Assembly: GCA_003577365.1 (NCBI GenBank)
Contig: QEUY01000003.1
Coordinates: forward strand, 1 to 22,423
Direction: 5' to 3'
Length of the DNA: 22,423 bases
Origin: Chloroflexota bacterium
Lineage (GTDB): Bacteria; Chloroflexota; Anaerolineae; Caldilineales; Caldilineaceae
The position numbers and the translations under genes are program-made. Position 1 is the first letter of the stretch, and each line of letters opens with the position of its first letter. This document shows, one piece after another, positions 9,001 through 15,522 of the stretch. The notes under the pieces are model-generated. The model was not told where the DNA came from. It was given only the letters and a program-made list of their open reading frames with translations, and made no database searches.

Positions 9001-10170
9001 TATCGCGCGCTTCTTGCCGACGAACAGAGTATGTCTTTTGGCGAGGCCGTGCGCTGGGCGCGCCAACGACTCTTCGACCACCCTCGTTTCGGGCGGACCA
9101 ACACCTGGGGCGCCTATCAATGTTACGGCGACCCCGGCTTCATGCTCAACGTTGCGGCTGAATCCCCCCAGCGCGGGCCAGAGCAGTTCGTCGCGCCGGA
9201 CGAGGTCATACGCCGGCTGCGCAACATCCAGGCCAGAGCCTCCCACTATGAGGACCGGGGCCGGCTGGACGAGCTGAAAAGCCAGACGCGTGCGCTGGAG
9301 GGGCAGGTGCGCAGCGAGTTGCCGGCTGACTGGCTCAACGGCGAGATGCTCAACGAATTGGGCGACACCTACGCCGAACTAGGGGAGTTTGCTCGCGCTA
9401 TTGAATGTTACCGGGCGGCGCTGGCGGTCTCTGGGCCCCGAGAGCGCGTTCCCTTTCGCACGGCTGAACAGTTGGCCAACCTGGAATCCCGTTTTGCGCT
9501 CGACCTGCTCCGCCCACCCGGCGCTGGCGATGAGGCCCGACGGGCAGAGGCCGGCCCCAAATGGGATGGCCAGGAGCTGCTGGCGAGCGCCAGGGAGCGC
9601 ATCGAGCTCCTGTTAAAGGTGGCCGAGACCGCCGAACGCTGGGCGCTGCTGGGTGGCTATTACAAGCGAGTTGCCCGCATCAGCAGCACGGATGAGGAGC
9701 GGCGGGAAGCGCTGGGCAAGGCGGCAGAGAGCTACCTGGCCGCCAACCGGGTGGAAAGTGGCCGCGGCCGGCCCTATTCCACGCTCAACTGGATCAGTTG
9801 CCGTCTGCTCCATGACCCAACGCTGGGTGATGACGACCGCCAGCAGATGCATAGCCAGATCGACGAAAGTCTGCAAGCGCTGAACCGGCTCCAGCGCACC
9901 GAGCTCTCATTTTGGGACCTGGTCAGCGAGCCTGACGCCGAACTGGCCCGCGCCCTGGTGGACTCCGTCGGCAAGATGCCGGAGTTTCCCCAGGAGAGAG
10001 TCAACCAGATCGTCCACAGCTATCGCAGCGTGATGTCCATCTCTGGCACCCGCCGCCAACACGCCACTGTGACCGGTAACCTGGACTTTCTCAGCGACAT
10101 GCTCCGCCGCGAAAAGCTGGTCGGTCTGGCTGGCGGGCTCCAACGCATCCGTGAGATGATTGCGCAATAG
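6097..10170 (+). CDS. LCAT-like hydrolase (nucleophile lost) - middle domain - CHAT protease - TPR-like protein
   Basis: ATG 6097 follows GGGAGGAG (6083-6090), 22 bp after the previous gene, giving 1357 aa. Residues 70-385 resemble lecithin:cholesterol acyltransferase-type alpha/beta hydrolases ('VVLIPDLFGSHL', 'LPYDWRRS', 'MAGAPQRG'), with D334 and H356 where the acid and His belong. The nucleophile elbow reads G173-H-G175-A-G177, so the Ser is Gly. Residues 425-570 form an alpha/beta domain with 'GALVIGLGEVGQIT', possibly macro-like. Residues 715-1015 are a CHAT domain (caspase/separase superfamily) with H868 in 'HICGHG' and C909 in 'FLNCCYLGA', so the protease looks intact. Residues 1083-1260 have TPR-like helices, for example 'GDTYAELGEFARAIECY'. 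Likely an intracellular protease with a sensing or binding hydrolase-like head. Confidence 0.85.
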   Translation: MRQPIVTGSRLPAAAGAAPNLRAYALQRGLPPAAPVDAPGQRLSGGVGETNGRGRPEEELDAAPSPAAGAPTVVLIPDLFGSHLREGERRIWLELAALEKGLLGRLDLTARPPAQPDGLVAGYEALQSHLARDFRVVALPYDWRRSLLEHAQTLDKLLADELKRDQAPIYLLGHGAGGLVARALVATAPARWNQLTARGGRLVMAGAPQRGSYALLELLCGQAPLAQLLSRVDPERDSAAICKLFWRFPGLVELLPRDEATWRETFAAARLPYRPRPATLQRALDKARQSWRQLEQALDPAHMCALAGAGEWTPTGVELGDQKELRFVGDRAGDGMVPCAAATLADVPVWYTAAAHGDLLAQPAIFPALVDLLATGTTDQLPTTPPAGGDRGERAYRPVQPASSPTPGELARIALGRAPARTPDEGPPVTLRLSVVHAGLEHALYPLAVGHYDGDVLTGAEWVLNERLDGRLARRRSMNLYPGPEGTVELILAPGLSPPGALVIGLGEVGQITADIVTRGIVTGALRLALARLEAPPAAGQQQPWRPAALSALLIGTRGGRALTIEGSITAIVTGVMLANRVLRDCNLLDQVQISEIEFIEIYEELAIRAAHAVRRIEQFLRLARSANEQLDVERYLVRGEGGFAGAPAREYEAGWWRRLQITQPAPGPEGAAPESALDFLLLTERARAERTLLPTQRALVEMLVNKSIHETTNDLAIPATLFELLIPLDLKSQPLESINLLLVVDEVTAQYPWEMMAERQFDGASTDQGQPLRPLSVQMGLLRQLTTASHRVRVQGPRQHTALVVGEPKLDEPAFPSLPGAVVEAKAVAQTLAEYGYQVTLLINEEAAVIADALFAGDYRIIHICGHGIYRPGSPAQSGVVLGNGVYLTAAEIAQLRITPEMVFLNCCYLGALDQPSNAPQLRQSQQAWNKLAASVSQELIKIGARAVVAAGWAVNDAAAALFATELYRALLADEQSMSFGEAVRWARQRLFDHPRFGRTNTWGAYQCYGDPGFMLNVAAESPQRGPEQFVAPDEVIRRLRNIQARASHYEDRGRLDELKSQTRALEGQVRSELPADWLNGEMLNELGDTYAELGEFARAIECYRAALAVSGPRERVPFRTAEQLANLESRFALDLLRPPGAGDEARRAEAGPKWDGQELLASARERIELLLKVAETAERWALLGGYYKRVARISSTDEERREALGKAAESYLAANRVESGRGRPYSTLNWISCRLLHDPTLGDDDRQQMHSQIDESLQALNRLQRTELSFWDLVSEPDAELARALVDSVGKMPEFPQERVNQIVHSYRSVMSISGTRRQHATVTGNLDFLSDMLRREKLVGLAGGLQRIREMIAQ

Positions 10171-10181
10171 CTGCCGTAGCC

Positions 10182-10268
10182 GTAGGTCACGCTACCAGCG
10201 TGACAAGCGTGTGTACAGGCAGAACGGTCGCCGTCAAGGAGCGCCGTCGCCCTGGTAGGGTGACCTAC
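10182..10268. repeat. REPIN-like double palindrome, copy B (87 bp)
   Basis: It has the same length and ends as the element at 960-1046. The first palindrome is gtcacgct-acc-agcgtgac (10186-10204), a perfect 8-bp stem. The second is gtcgccct-ggt-agggtgac (10246-10264), with one G-T wobble. The ends gtaggtc (10182-10188) and gacctac (10262-10268) are exact inverted repeats. The central 40 bp or so differ from copy A. It begins 11 bp after the stop of the CHAT gene. The two copies bracket the three-gene operon. Confidence 0.8.
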
Positions 10269-10371
10269 GAGGCGACGAGGCGGCGGCGAGGGCCGGCTGT
10301 TGATCCATCATCGGTGCCGCAGTGTACGACGGGTCGACCTGCCACCTTATCATATTCACGGGAGTACCGCC

Positions 10372-11757
10372 ATGTCGATACGGCTTTTCGTCTGTTGGTC
10401 CGGCGAACGGCGCGGCAAACCGCTCGCCGCGATCATGAAAGCGTGGTTGGAACAGATCTTTGGTGACGCGCTCGATATCGTCTATTCGGGCGATATCGAG
10501 AAGGGGGCACTCTGGTTCGACGACCTCACCCAGAAGCTGGAGGGCGCCCAGGCCGGCCTCATCTGCATCACGCCGGAGGCGCTGCGCTCGCCGTGGATCC
10601 ATTTCGAGGCCGGCGCTCTCTTTCGCGCCGTCACCGCGCGGGGCAATGGCACCCCGCCGGGGCGGAAGCAGGAGTCGCGGATCTACACCCTTCTCCACGG
10701 CGTGGACCCGGGGGAGCTGGCGCTGCCGCTCTCGGCCTTCCAGCACACGCGCAGCGATGACGAACACGATGTGCGCCGTCTGGTGGAAACGATCATACGT
10801 ACGGTGGGCAGAACCGATGCCGAGGTCGAAGAATGGCCGGCGCAGTATGAGCAATACTGGCGCGATCTGCGCAACCGCCTGGAGACGCTCCAGCCGCTGG
10901 AGACCGAAGAGGCCTATCCCGGTTTCGAGCGTCTCTTCCAGCGCAAGACCTTCAACGAGCCGTTTGACGAGTGTACCAACCAGAACTGGGTCGATCGCTA
11001 TGTGGCGACGCTCCAGACCTTAGAGAGACTACACCAACGCCAGCCCGAACTGGCAAATGGCGCAAAGCCCTATCTGGCCGACTTGCTGGACGAGCTGATC
11101 GCCCAGTTGGATGGGTACGCCATGGACCTCCAGGCGTTTCTGATCCGCGAGGAGAAATTTGGCTTCACCGACGAGGGCAAACTGGACCTGGCACCCGGCA
11201 TCGTCAAGCCGCTGGAGCGGCGGCGCAAACGTATCAAGCAACTCGTGTTGCAGATGCTGCAACCGGGCGGCGACCCGGTGCTCGAGGACGCCCGGCGTTA
11301 TGCGCGCCTCACCACCACGGCTGAACGCAAATCGCTCCTCATCCACCCCTACCAGCGGCGCATCGAACAGGGAGACGCCGAACTCAGCCGGCCAGAGAAG
11401 TTGGAACGGTATCCCACCAGCCTGTGGGACTTTGACCGCATCGTCTTTTACCTGGTCTGCGAGAACCAGGAACGGCCGGACACCGCCGAATTGGTCCGTG
11501 CCGCTGCGCGCGAGCTGGAAAGGCTGGAGGCGCTGGATGAAACCGGCAGCCTGACACCCCTCTATTATGCGCTGCGGGCGCTGGACAGGGGTCTGCCCCA
11601 GCGCCCCCTTCCGCCTGGTGACCAGGATGAGCTGCGCAAACTCCTCGGCGACATCCACCAGATGATCCGCCGCTCGGGGGCAGACCGTGGCGGCCAGACG
11701 CGGCGGCTGATCGAGCGGCTCCTGGCCGCGTTGGCTAGCCCATCCCAGCAACGATGA
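10372..11757 (+). CDS. TIR domain protein with conserved helical C-terminal region
   Basis: ATG 10372 has GGGAG (10360-10364) at good spacing, giving 461 aa. Residues 1-145 belong to a TIR subtype that starts 'RLFVCWSGERRG' (4-15), followed by 'IVYSGDIEKGALW' and 'GLICITPEALRSPWIHFEAGAL'; E79 in 'HFEAG' is the expected catalytic Glu. The C-terminal 300 residues are helical and charged, with 'FNEPFDECTNQNWVDRY' near 200 and 'AERKSLLIHPYQRRIEQG' near 325. I recall this region from other bacterial TIR proteins but know no function for it. There is no membrane segment, so the protein is probably cytoplasmic. It lies 201 bp after the CHAT gene, with the REPIN copy between them, so it may be a separate transcript. 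NAD hydrolysis is inferred from the family. Confidence 0.82.
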   Translation: MSIRLFVCWSGERRGKPLAAIMKAWLEQIFGDALDIVYSGDIEKGALWFDDLTQKLEGAQAGLICITPEALRSPWIHFEAGALFRAVTARGNGTPPGRKQESRIYTLLHGVDPGELALPLSAFQHTRSDDEHDVRRLVETIIRTVGRTDAEVEEWPAQYEQYWRDLRNRLETLQPLETEEAYPGFERLFQRKTFNEPFDECTNQNWVDRYVATLQTLERLHQRQPELANGAKPYLADLLDELIAQLDGYAMDLQAFLIREEKFGFTDEGKLDLAPGIVKPLERRRKRIKQLVLQMLQPGGDPVLEDARRYARLTTTAERKSLLIHPYQRRIEQGDAELSRPEKLERYPTSLWDFDRIVFYLVCENQERPDTAELVRAAARELERLEALDETGSLTPLYYALRALDRGLPQRPLPPGDQDELRKLLGDIHQMIRRSGADRGGQTRRLIERLLAALASPSQQR

Positions 11758-11870
11758 ACGGTGTGAGGGAGTGCGGGAGCCCCCGCCATCGCCTTGCGCT
11801 TTGTCTGCGACGGGAGGCGCGCATCATCGGCGCCGCCTTGTCCATTGGTAGATAGGAGAAAGGCAGGATC

Positions 11871-12935
11871 ATGAGCAACAACATTCCCTCTCTGGGCACT
11901 GTGTTTGTCAGCTATGCCAGGGAAGATCGCGAGCGCGTGCGAACGCTGGTGGACCATCTCTCGTCCCAATTCTCCATTTGGTGGGATGCGGACATCGAGC
12001 CTGGCACATGGTTTCGCCAGGCGATTGATGAACAACTGGACGAGGCAGCCTGCGTGATTGTGGTGTGGACAAAGCATTCCGTCGGCAAACAGTTCGTCAG
12101 CGATGAGGCCAACCGCGGGCTGAGTCGGGGCGTTCTGGTCCCAGTCGTTTTGGATAAGGATGTCAAGATCCCGGTTGGCTTTGGCGAGATCCAGTTCATC
12201 GACCTCTCGGACTGGCAGCAGACGGAAAGCGCAGAGATGGCGAAGCTGGTCAAGCGTGTCCAGTCGCTGGTTGAACGGGGCCCCAGCCCGCGCTTCCAGT
12301 ATGCGCCACTGGAGACCGATGTGTGGATGGTCGAGAATTCGCTGCAAGCGACGGCCGAGTTACGCGAGTTGACCGCTCGCATTCGCTCCCTGGGCGAAAT
12401 CCTCGTGCCCGGCTCGGCACCGGCGGCGGACCTGCTGGGCGCGTTGAAGGAGGTCGGCAACACCTACCGCGCGGTGAACACGGCGATCACAAGCTTTATC
12501 ACGCCGGCCGTGGAACAGGGCCCGGTCGATGCCAAGCCATTTGTCGAGATGGAGCGCGGCAGTCTCCTGACCACAATTAAAAATGGCCGGGGCCACTGTT
12601 CACGGCTGCTGGCCTATTATGGCCGGTACGGCGGGCTGCGCGACTGGTTGAAAACCAAGGCGAGCGCCGAAATGCTGGCCAATGTGGACGAAGTCTTCAG
12701 CCGCCTTGGCACGGCAGATGGCGATCTCTTTGCCCAGCTCGTGCAGATCGGCGACCTGTTGACCAGCGAATCCCGGGCGATCACCAATCTCTTGCTAGCC
12801 GGGCAGGAAGCGGCTGCCCGCAAACGGATCCTGGCCGGGCGCAAGAAGCTGGAACCTTTGGAGCAGCAACTGTCCACCGCCATGAACGAATTGCAACAGG
12901 TGGCAGAATCGCTGGGCTATGCCGAGCCGGTCTGA
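11871..12935 (+). CDS. TIR domain protein with helical C-terminal region
   Basis: ATG 11871 follows AGGAGAAAGGCAGG (11854-11867), giving 354 aa. Residues 8-125 are a TIR domain: 'TVFVSYAREDRERV' (10-23), 'WWDADIEPGTWF' (37-48), 'CVIVVWTKHSVGKQFVSDE' (61-79) with E79 as likely catalytic Glu, and 'LVPVVLD'. This is a different TIR subtype from the preceding gene and closer to the two TIR domains at 1.5 and 3.8 kb. Residues 140-354 are alpha-helical with coiled-coil-like stretches near the end ('ARKRILAGRKKLEPLEQQL'). I see no known C-terminal domain. The 113-bp gap to the upstream TIR gene contains no obvious promoter, so co-transcription is plausible. Confidence 0.82.
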   Translation: MSNNIPSLGTVFVSYAREDRERVRTLVDHLSSQFSIWWDADIEPGTWFRQAIDEQLDEAACVIVVWTKHSVGKQFVSDEANRGLSRGVLVPVVLDKDVKIPVGFGEIQFIDLSDWQQTESAEMAKLVKRVQSLVERGPSPRFQYAPLETDVWMVENSLQATAELRELTARIRSLGEILVPGSAPAADLLGALKEVGNTYRAVNTAITSFITPAVEQGPVDAKPFVEMERGSLLTTIKNGRGHCSRLLAYYGRYGGLRDWLKTKASAEMLANVDEVFSRLGTADGDLFAQLVQIGDLLTSESRAITNLLLAGQEAAARKRILAGRKKLEPLEQQLSTAMNELQQVAESLGYAEPV

Positions 12936-13083
12936 CTGGTCTGAAAATGGACCGCCCATAATAGCAGGCCAGTCACGCAACCAGCCCGACCTACGGTTGA
13001 ATCAGGTTGCCTCCTCGCATGATTCCTTGCATAATCGTTACTTTTTACAACATGAAATCGCCCTGACACCTACTCAAACGTGC

Positions 13084-13112
13084 TTTACTTTGACATCTCA
13101 TTATGGTATCGT
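13084..13112 (+). promoter_or_regulatory. Possible extended -10 promoter for the AbrB-like gene
   Basis: TTTACT (13084-13089) lies 17 bp from TATCGT (13107-13112), and the latter is preceded by TG plus one base, an extended -10. The start would be near 13119, with a leader of about 32 nt to ATG 13151. An overlapping TTGACA at 13090 could serve as an alternative -35 with a weaker -10 (TGATTT). Confidence 0.4.
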
Positions 13113-13150
13113 TGATTTACGAATATCTTTCGATCGAGAAAGATAAAACG

Positions 13151-13432
13151 ATGGAAGCTGTAACAACGATTTCGTCCAAGCATCAGATCGTCATCCCGCG
13201 TACGGTGCGCGAGCAGTTCCGGCTCAGGCCGGGACAGAAACTGATGTTTATCCCGTATAAAAAGAGCATGCGCCTGGTCATTGTGCCGCCAATCGAAGAG
13301 GCATTGGGGATGTTTCGCGGTATCAAGAGCGATGAAGTGCGCGAAGAAGAATCAAACATAAGCCCCAGACGCTCATTGCCCAGCTTCTCATACCCCTCCC
13401 TAGCCCTCCCCAGGTTGGGGAGGGAACTGTGA
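13151..13432 (+). CDS. AbrB/MazE-type DNA-binding protein, C-terminus derived from a repeat element
   Basis: ATG 13151 is chosen because the swapped-hairpin AbrB (SpoVT-AbrB) domain starts right there: 'EAVTTISSKHQIVIPRTVRE' (2-21), then 'RLRPGQKLMFIPY'. An in-frame ATG at 13103 would add 16 unrelated residues. The product is 93 aa. Such proteins are usually antitoxins or transition regulators and end shortly after a 'GI..x.vREE' acidic stretch. Here that stretch (about residue 70) runs on into proline- and serine-rich sequence, and the last 13 codons lie inside the MITE-like element at 13391-13506. No PIN or other toxin follows, so this is an orphan, possibly truncated, antitoxin. Confidence 0.75.
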   Translation: MEAVTTISSKHQIVIPRTVREQFRLRPGQKLMFIPYKKSMRLVIVPPIEEALGMFRGIKSDEVREEESNISPRRSLPSFSYPSLALPRLGREL

Positions 13433-13506
13433 AGGGAAGGACGAAGGAACTTCTTCTGTCCAACCAACAACTCCTCCCCCAGGTTGGGGGAGGCTGGGAG
13501 GGGGTA
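13391..13506. repeat. MITE-like element with about 35-bp imperfect inverted ends
   Basis: The left arm, 13391-13425, begins tacccctccctagccc and contains caggttggggaggga. The right arm, 13471-13506, contains ctcccccaggttgggggagg and ends gggagggggta. The right arm is an imperfect reverse complement of the left. The element is 116 bp and encodes no transposase. It supplies the last codons and the stop of the AbrB-like gene. Confidence 0.75.
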
Positions 13507-13556
13507 AAAGATCCATCCCGTCCAAAGCGCGGGCCGTTGGCGCCCGCCAGCGCAGT

Positions 13557-13586
13557 TTGCACAAGCCGCCAGCCCTGGTGTATCAT
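13557..13586 (+). promoter_or_regulatory. Promoter for the candidate structured RNA
   Basis: TTGCAC (13557-13562), an 18-bp spacer and TATCAT (13581-13586) place a start near 13593. It lies directly ahead of the structured region 13611-13779. Confidence 0.5.
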
Positions 13587-13592
13587 CGCGGG

Positions 13593-13780
13593 CCAACAAC
13601 AAAAAAGTGCGCCGCCTCCCGGTGTTCGAGCACCGAAAGGCGGCTGACCCTCCAAACTGCACTACCAGTCTGGACGGCCACCTTACGATTTTACCAGCTT
13701 TCTGGCAGGAATCAAATGGCGGCCGCCTTGACAACAGCGTAGCCCCGTCCAGGGTGAGTTGGGAGGTGGCCGCTTTTTTG
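13593..13780 (+). ncRNA. Candidate structured RNA (about 190 nt) or leader with terminator
   Basis: No convincing gene is in this stretch, but it folds coherently. A 10-bp outer helix can form between gccgcctccc (13611-13620) and gggaggtggc (13761-13770). A local hairpin is cggtg-ttcgag-caccg (13620-13635), flanked by gccgcc/ggcggc. An inner helix is ctggacgg (13670-13677) with ccgtccag (13745-13752), and 7 of 8 bases can pair between 13644-13651 and 13751-13758. The 3' strand can instead pair as a terminator stem (13719-13728 with 13764-13773), followed by six T. The switch between the outer helix and the terminator is riboswitch-like. I do not recognise a known class (not RNase P, tmRNA or SRP RNA). 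The start is inferred from the promoter. Confidence 0.45.
13719..13780 (+). terminator. Intrinsic terminator closing the candidate RNA
   Basis: The stem gcggccgcct (13719-13728) pairs with aggtggccgc (13764-13773) over all ten positions, one of them G-T, and is followed directly by TTTTTT (13774-13779). The loop is long (35 nt). Confidence 0.6.
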
Positions 13781-13834
13781 TTGCCTCCGCCAGCGCAGGC
13801 CAACAACCAACCTGTCAGAAAGGGGTGTCACCGT

Positions 13835-14016
13835 ATGTCCACCTACCCGCTGCCCGACCTGATCCACCGCTGGCCACTGGGCCAGATCAGCGCCGAACAG
13901 GCGCGCCCAGCGGGCCCCGCCAACTGCTGCTGCACCAGCAACTGCTGGCCCAACGTTTCGCCGAGGCCGAAAAACGCATCCGCCAGTTGGAACAATCGAC
14001 AACCAGCAAGCCCTAA
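13835..14016 (+). pseudogene. Small helical protein gene with an apparent frameshift
   Basis: ATG 13835, with AGAAAGGGG upstream, opens 'MSTYPLPDLIHRWPLGQISAEQA'-type sequence (first 20 residues, then three more). Around 13900-13910 the frame stops looking like a protein and becomes Cys/Asn/Ser-rich. From there another frame reads 'LLLHQQLLAQRFAEAEKRI', then 'RQLEQSTTSKP', ending at TAA 14014-14016. Joined, this is a small protein of about 60 aa with a 'DLI.RW..G.ISAEQA' start and a coiled-coil end. A 1-nt deletion (or 2-nt insertion) in a GC-rich run would explain the break. I do not know the function. It lies 55 bp after the terminator of the candidate RNA and could be controlled by it. Confidence 0.5.
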
Positions 14017-14133
14017 ACCCATCTGCAACCCTGGCCGCCAAACCCGTCTGCGCTGGCGGGGGGCGAGGATTCCAAGGTGAGCAGGATAGACCGCGGATTG
14101 GGCGGATCAGGCGGATCTGTGCGGATTCTTCCT

Positions 14134-14205
14134 CAGGCATTCCGGGAAAGAGCGAGCAAAGCCTGCCATGACAGAATCGCCTCCGGCCCTTTCCCGGAAT
14201 GCCTG
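14134..14205. repeat. Perfect 17-bp inverted repeat inside a larger palindromic element
   Basis: Arms caggcattccgggaaag (14134-14150) and ctttcccggaatgcctg (14189-14205) are exact reverse complements. Weaker symmetry extends outward on both sides through gcggatt/aatccgc-type motifs to about 14090 and 14250. No coding potential is seen. The rest of the 14017-14440 spacer holds the promoter and leader of the next gene. Confidence 0.7.
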
Positions 14206-14276
14206 ACCGTATCTGTAATCCGCAGAAATCCACCTAATCTACGCTCGATTGTGAAGTTCTGATGGCGGGGGGGCTA

Positions 14277-14440
14277 TGTTACAATGGGACTGGCCGGGGC
14301 GTTCCCGGCCAGATCGATGGCGACACAGCGGGCAACGCAAGGGGAACTCACCTCTTGCTCAGGTGCGACGCATCTCTGGAGAGCGAAGCCAACCGTGTAC
14401 CTCCTAATAGTAAAACTTGGTGGGAAAAGAGCGTGATCGC
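14277..14440 (+). promoter_or_regulatory. Extended -10 promoter and structured 5' leader of the LSDAT gene
   Basis: TGtTACAAT (14277-14285) is a good extended -10, with TTCTGA at 14257-14262 as a weak -35 at 17 bp. The leader of about 148 nt starts near 14292 or just before. It contains a perfect 9-bp hairpin (ctggccggg/cccggccag, 14290-14312), cacct-cttgctc-aggtg (14349-14365) and a small ctct/agag hairpin near 14373. It is longer and more structured than a simple UTR, so a cis-regulatory RNA is possible. I recognise no known riboswitch consensus. Confidence 0.4.
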
Positions 14441-15196
14441 ATGAACGAAACCAGGTCCTGGCGCGCTGCGCGCATTGCCTTGCGCCCGGTGGAACAGACC
14501 CCCGTACTCTTTGTCCATGCGGGGGTCGCTCCCCAGCAGATCGTCGATGCGCTTGCGCTGCCCGCGCCGCGCGGCCTGCTGATCCTCAACGGGGGTACGG
14601 CCCGTCTCGAACCGGAACTGGAACGCCGCCTGGTCCGTGCGCTGCAAGAAGGGCTGGCTCGCGTCGTGGCCGAGGAGCGGCTCACGGTCGTCACTGGCGG
14701 CACGGAGGCGGGGATCTTTCAGTCGTTTGGCGCCGGATTGGGCCGCTGGGGCCGCACCGCACCCTGTATCGGTGTGGCCGTGGCCGCCCTTGCCACCTGG
14801 CCGGGCAAATCCACGGGCGAGGCGCCGCTGGAGCCACACCATTCGCACTTTGTCCTGGTCGAGGGAGAGCGTTGGGGCGATGAAACAGAGACAATGTACG
14901 GTTTGGCTGCTGAACTGGGCCAGCATTGCCCATCAGTCGCCGTCTTTGCCGGCGGCGGCGAAATCTCCATCCGCGAAATGCAGATGAGCGTGGCCCAGGG
15001 CCGGACAATGATCCTGCTGGCCGGCAGCGGCCGCGCCACAGACCAGGTATTGGCCGCCCGCAGCGGGCAGGCGGTGGACGATCCGCGCCTGGTGGAGATT
15101 GCGCGGCAGGGGGAGATTGTTCGGTTTGACCTGGACGAGCCACCGGCAGCGCTCTGTGCGTTGGTCTTGCGGGTGCTTGGGTGGGGCGCAATATAA
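14441..15196 (+). CDS. SLOG-superfamily LSDAT protein (TRPM-like nucleotide-sensor domain)
   Basis: ATG 14441 is preferred over GTG 14417, which would add eight non-family residues. The 251-aa product is a single Rossmannoid domain of the LSDAT type (the prokaryotic relatives of the TRPM SLOG domain): 'VVTGGTEAGIFQSFG' (83-97), 'IGVAVAALATWPGK' (110-123), 'LEPHHSHFVLVEG' (130-142) followed by 'WGDET', 'VAVFAGGGEIS' (166-176) and 'LLAGSGRATD' (192-201). SLOG domains are proposed to bind nucleotides or NAD-derived ligands. Proteins like this occur beside TIR, CHAT and caspase effectors in bacterial conflict loci, which is the context here. It has no effector domain of its own, so a sensor or ligand-handling role is inferred. 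Confidence 0.82.
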   Translation: MNETRSWRAARIALRPVEQTPVLFVHAGVAPQQIVDALALPAPRGLLILNGGTARLEPELERRLVRALQEGLARVVAEERLTVVTGGTEAGIFQSFGAGLGRWGRTAPCIGVAVAALATWPGKSTGEAPLEPHHSHFVLVEGERWGDETETMYGLAAELGQHCPSVAVFAGGGEISIREMQMSVAQGRTMILLAGSGRATDQVLAARSGQAVDDPRLVEIARQGEIVRFDLDEPPAALCALVLRVLGWGAI

Positions 15197-15257
15197 GATT
15201 GCCCTGCTCATGAAACGCCTTTCCAAATTTGGAATTGCTGAGGATGCAGAAACTAGT

Positions 15258-15285
15258 TTGACAGCTCTCCCAATGGTGGTATACT
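15258..15285 (+). promoter_or_regulatory. Strong promoter of the toxin-antitoxin operon; transcript likely leaderless
   Basis: TTGACA (15258-15263), a 16-bp spacer and TATACT (15280-15285) preceded by TGG (extended -10). The usual start seven bases after the -10 is 15292, the A of the antitoxin ATG. No Shine-Dalgarno sequence is present. Confidence 0.75.
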
Positions 15286-15291
15286 GGTAGT

Positions 15292-15522
15292 ATGAAAGTC
15301 AAGACATCTATCACACTCTCGCAAGAGCTGCTGGATACGATAGACCATCTACCAGACCGCTATCGCAATCGTTCCCATTTTTTGGAAACGGCGGCCTGGG
15401 CGTACATTCGACAACTGCGGCGGGCAGAACAGGCGGCGCGAGATCGCGAGATTCTGAACCGACGTGCTGATTATTTGAACGAAGAAGTCATGGATGCGTT
15501 GGCCTATCAGGTGGCGTTGTGA
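15292..15522 (+). CDS. Ribbon-helix-helix antitoxin
   Basis: This is a 76-aa protein with the RHH (CopG/MetJ-like) layout: a short basic strand 'VKTSITLSQELLDTID' (3-18), then 'RYRNRSHFLETAAWAYI' for the second helix, and a charged C-terminal tail 'LNRRADYLNEEV' that would bind the toxin. It is placed directly before a MazF-type toxin with a GTGA overlap, the standard antitoxin-toxin arrangement. Such antitoxins dimerise, bind their own promoter and neutralise the toxin. The promoter is immediately adjacent, so autorepression at 15258-15292 is likely. There is no Shine-Dalgarno site; the start is set by the promoter position and by the domain beginning at residue 3. Confidence 0.83.
   Translation: MKVKTSITLSQELLDTIDHLPDRYRNRSHFLETAAWAYIRQLRRAEQAARDREILNRRADYLNEEVMDALAYQVAL

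Noticed and set aside
13607..14080. Single 157-codon reading frame through the candidate RNA and the small gene
   Set aside because: Its first third runs through the terminator hairpin and its last third is the wrong frame of the small protein.
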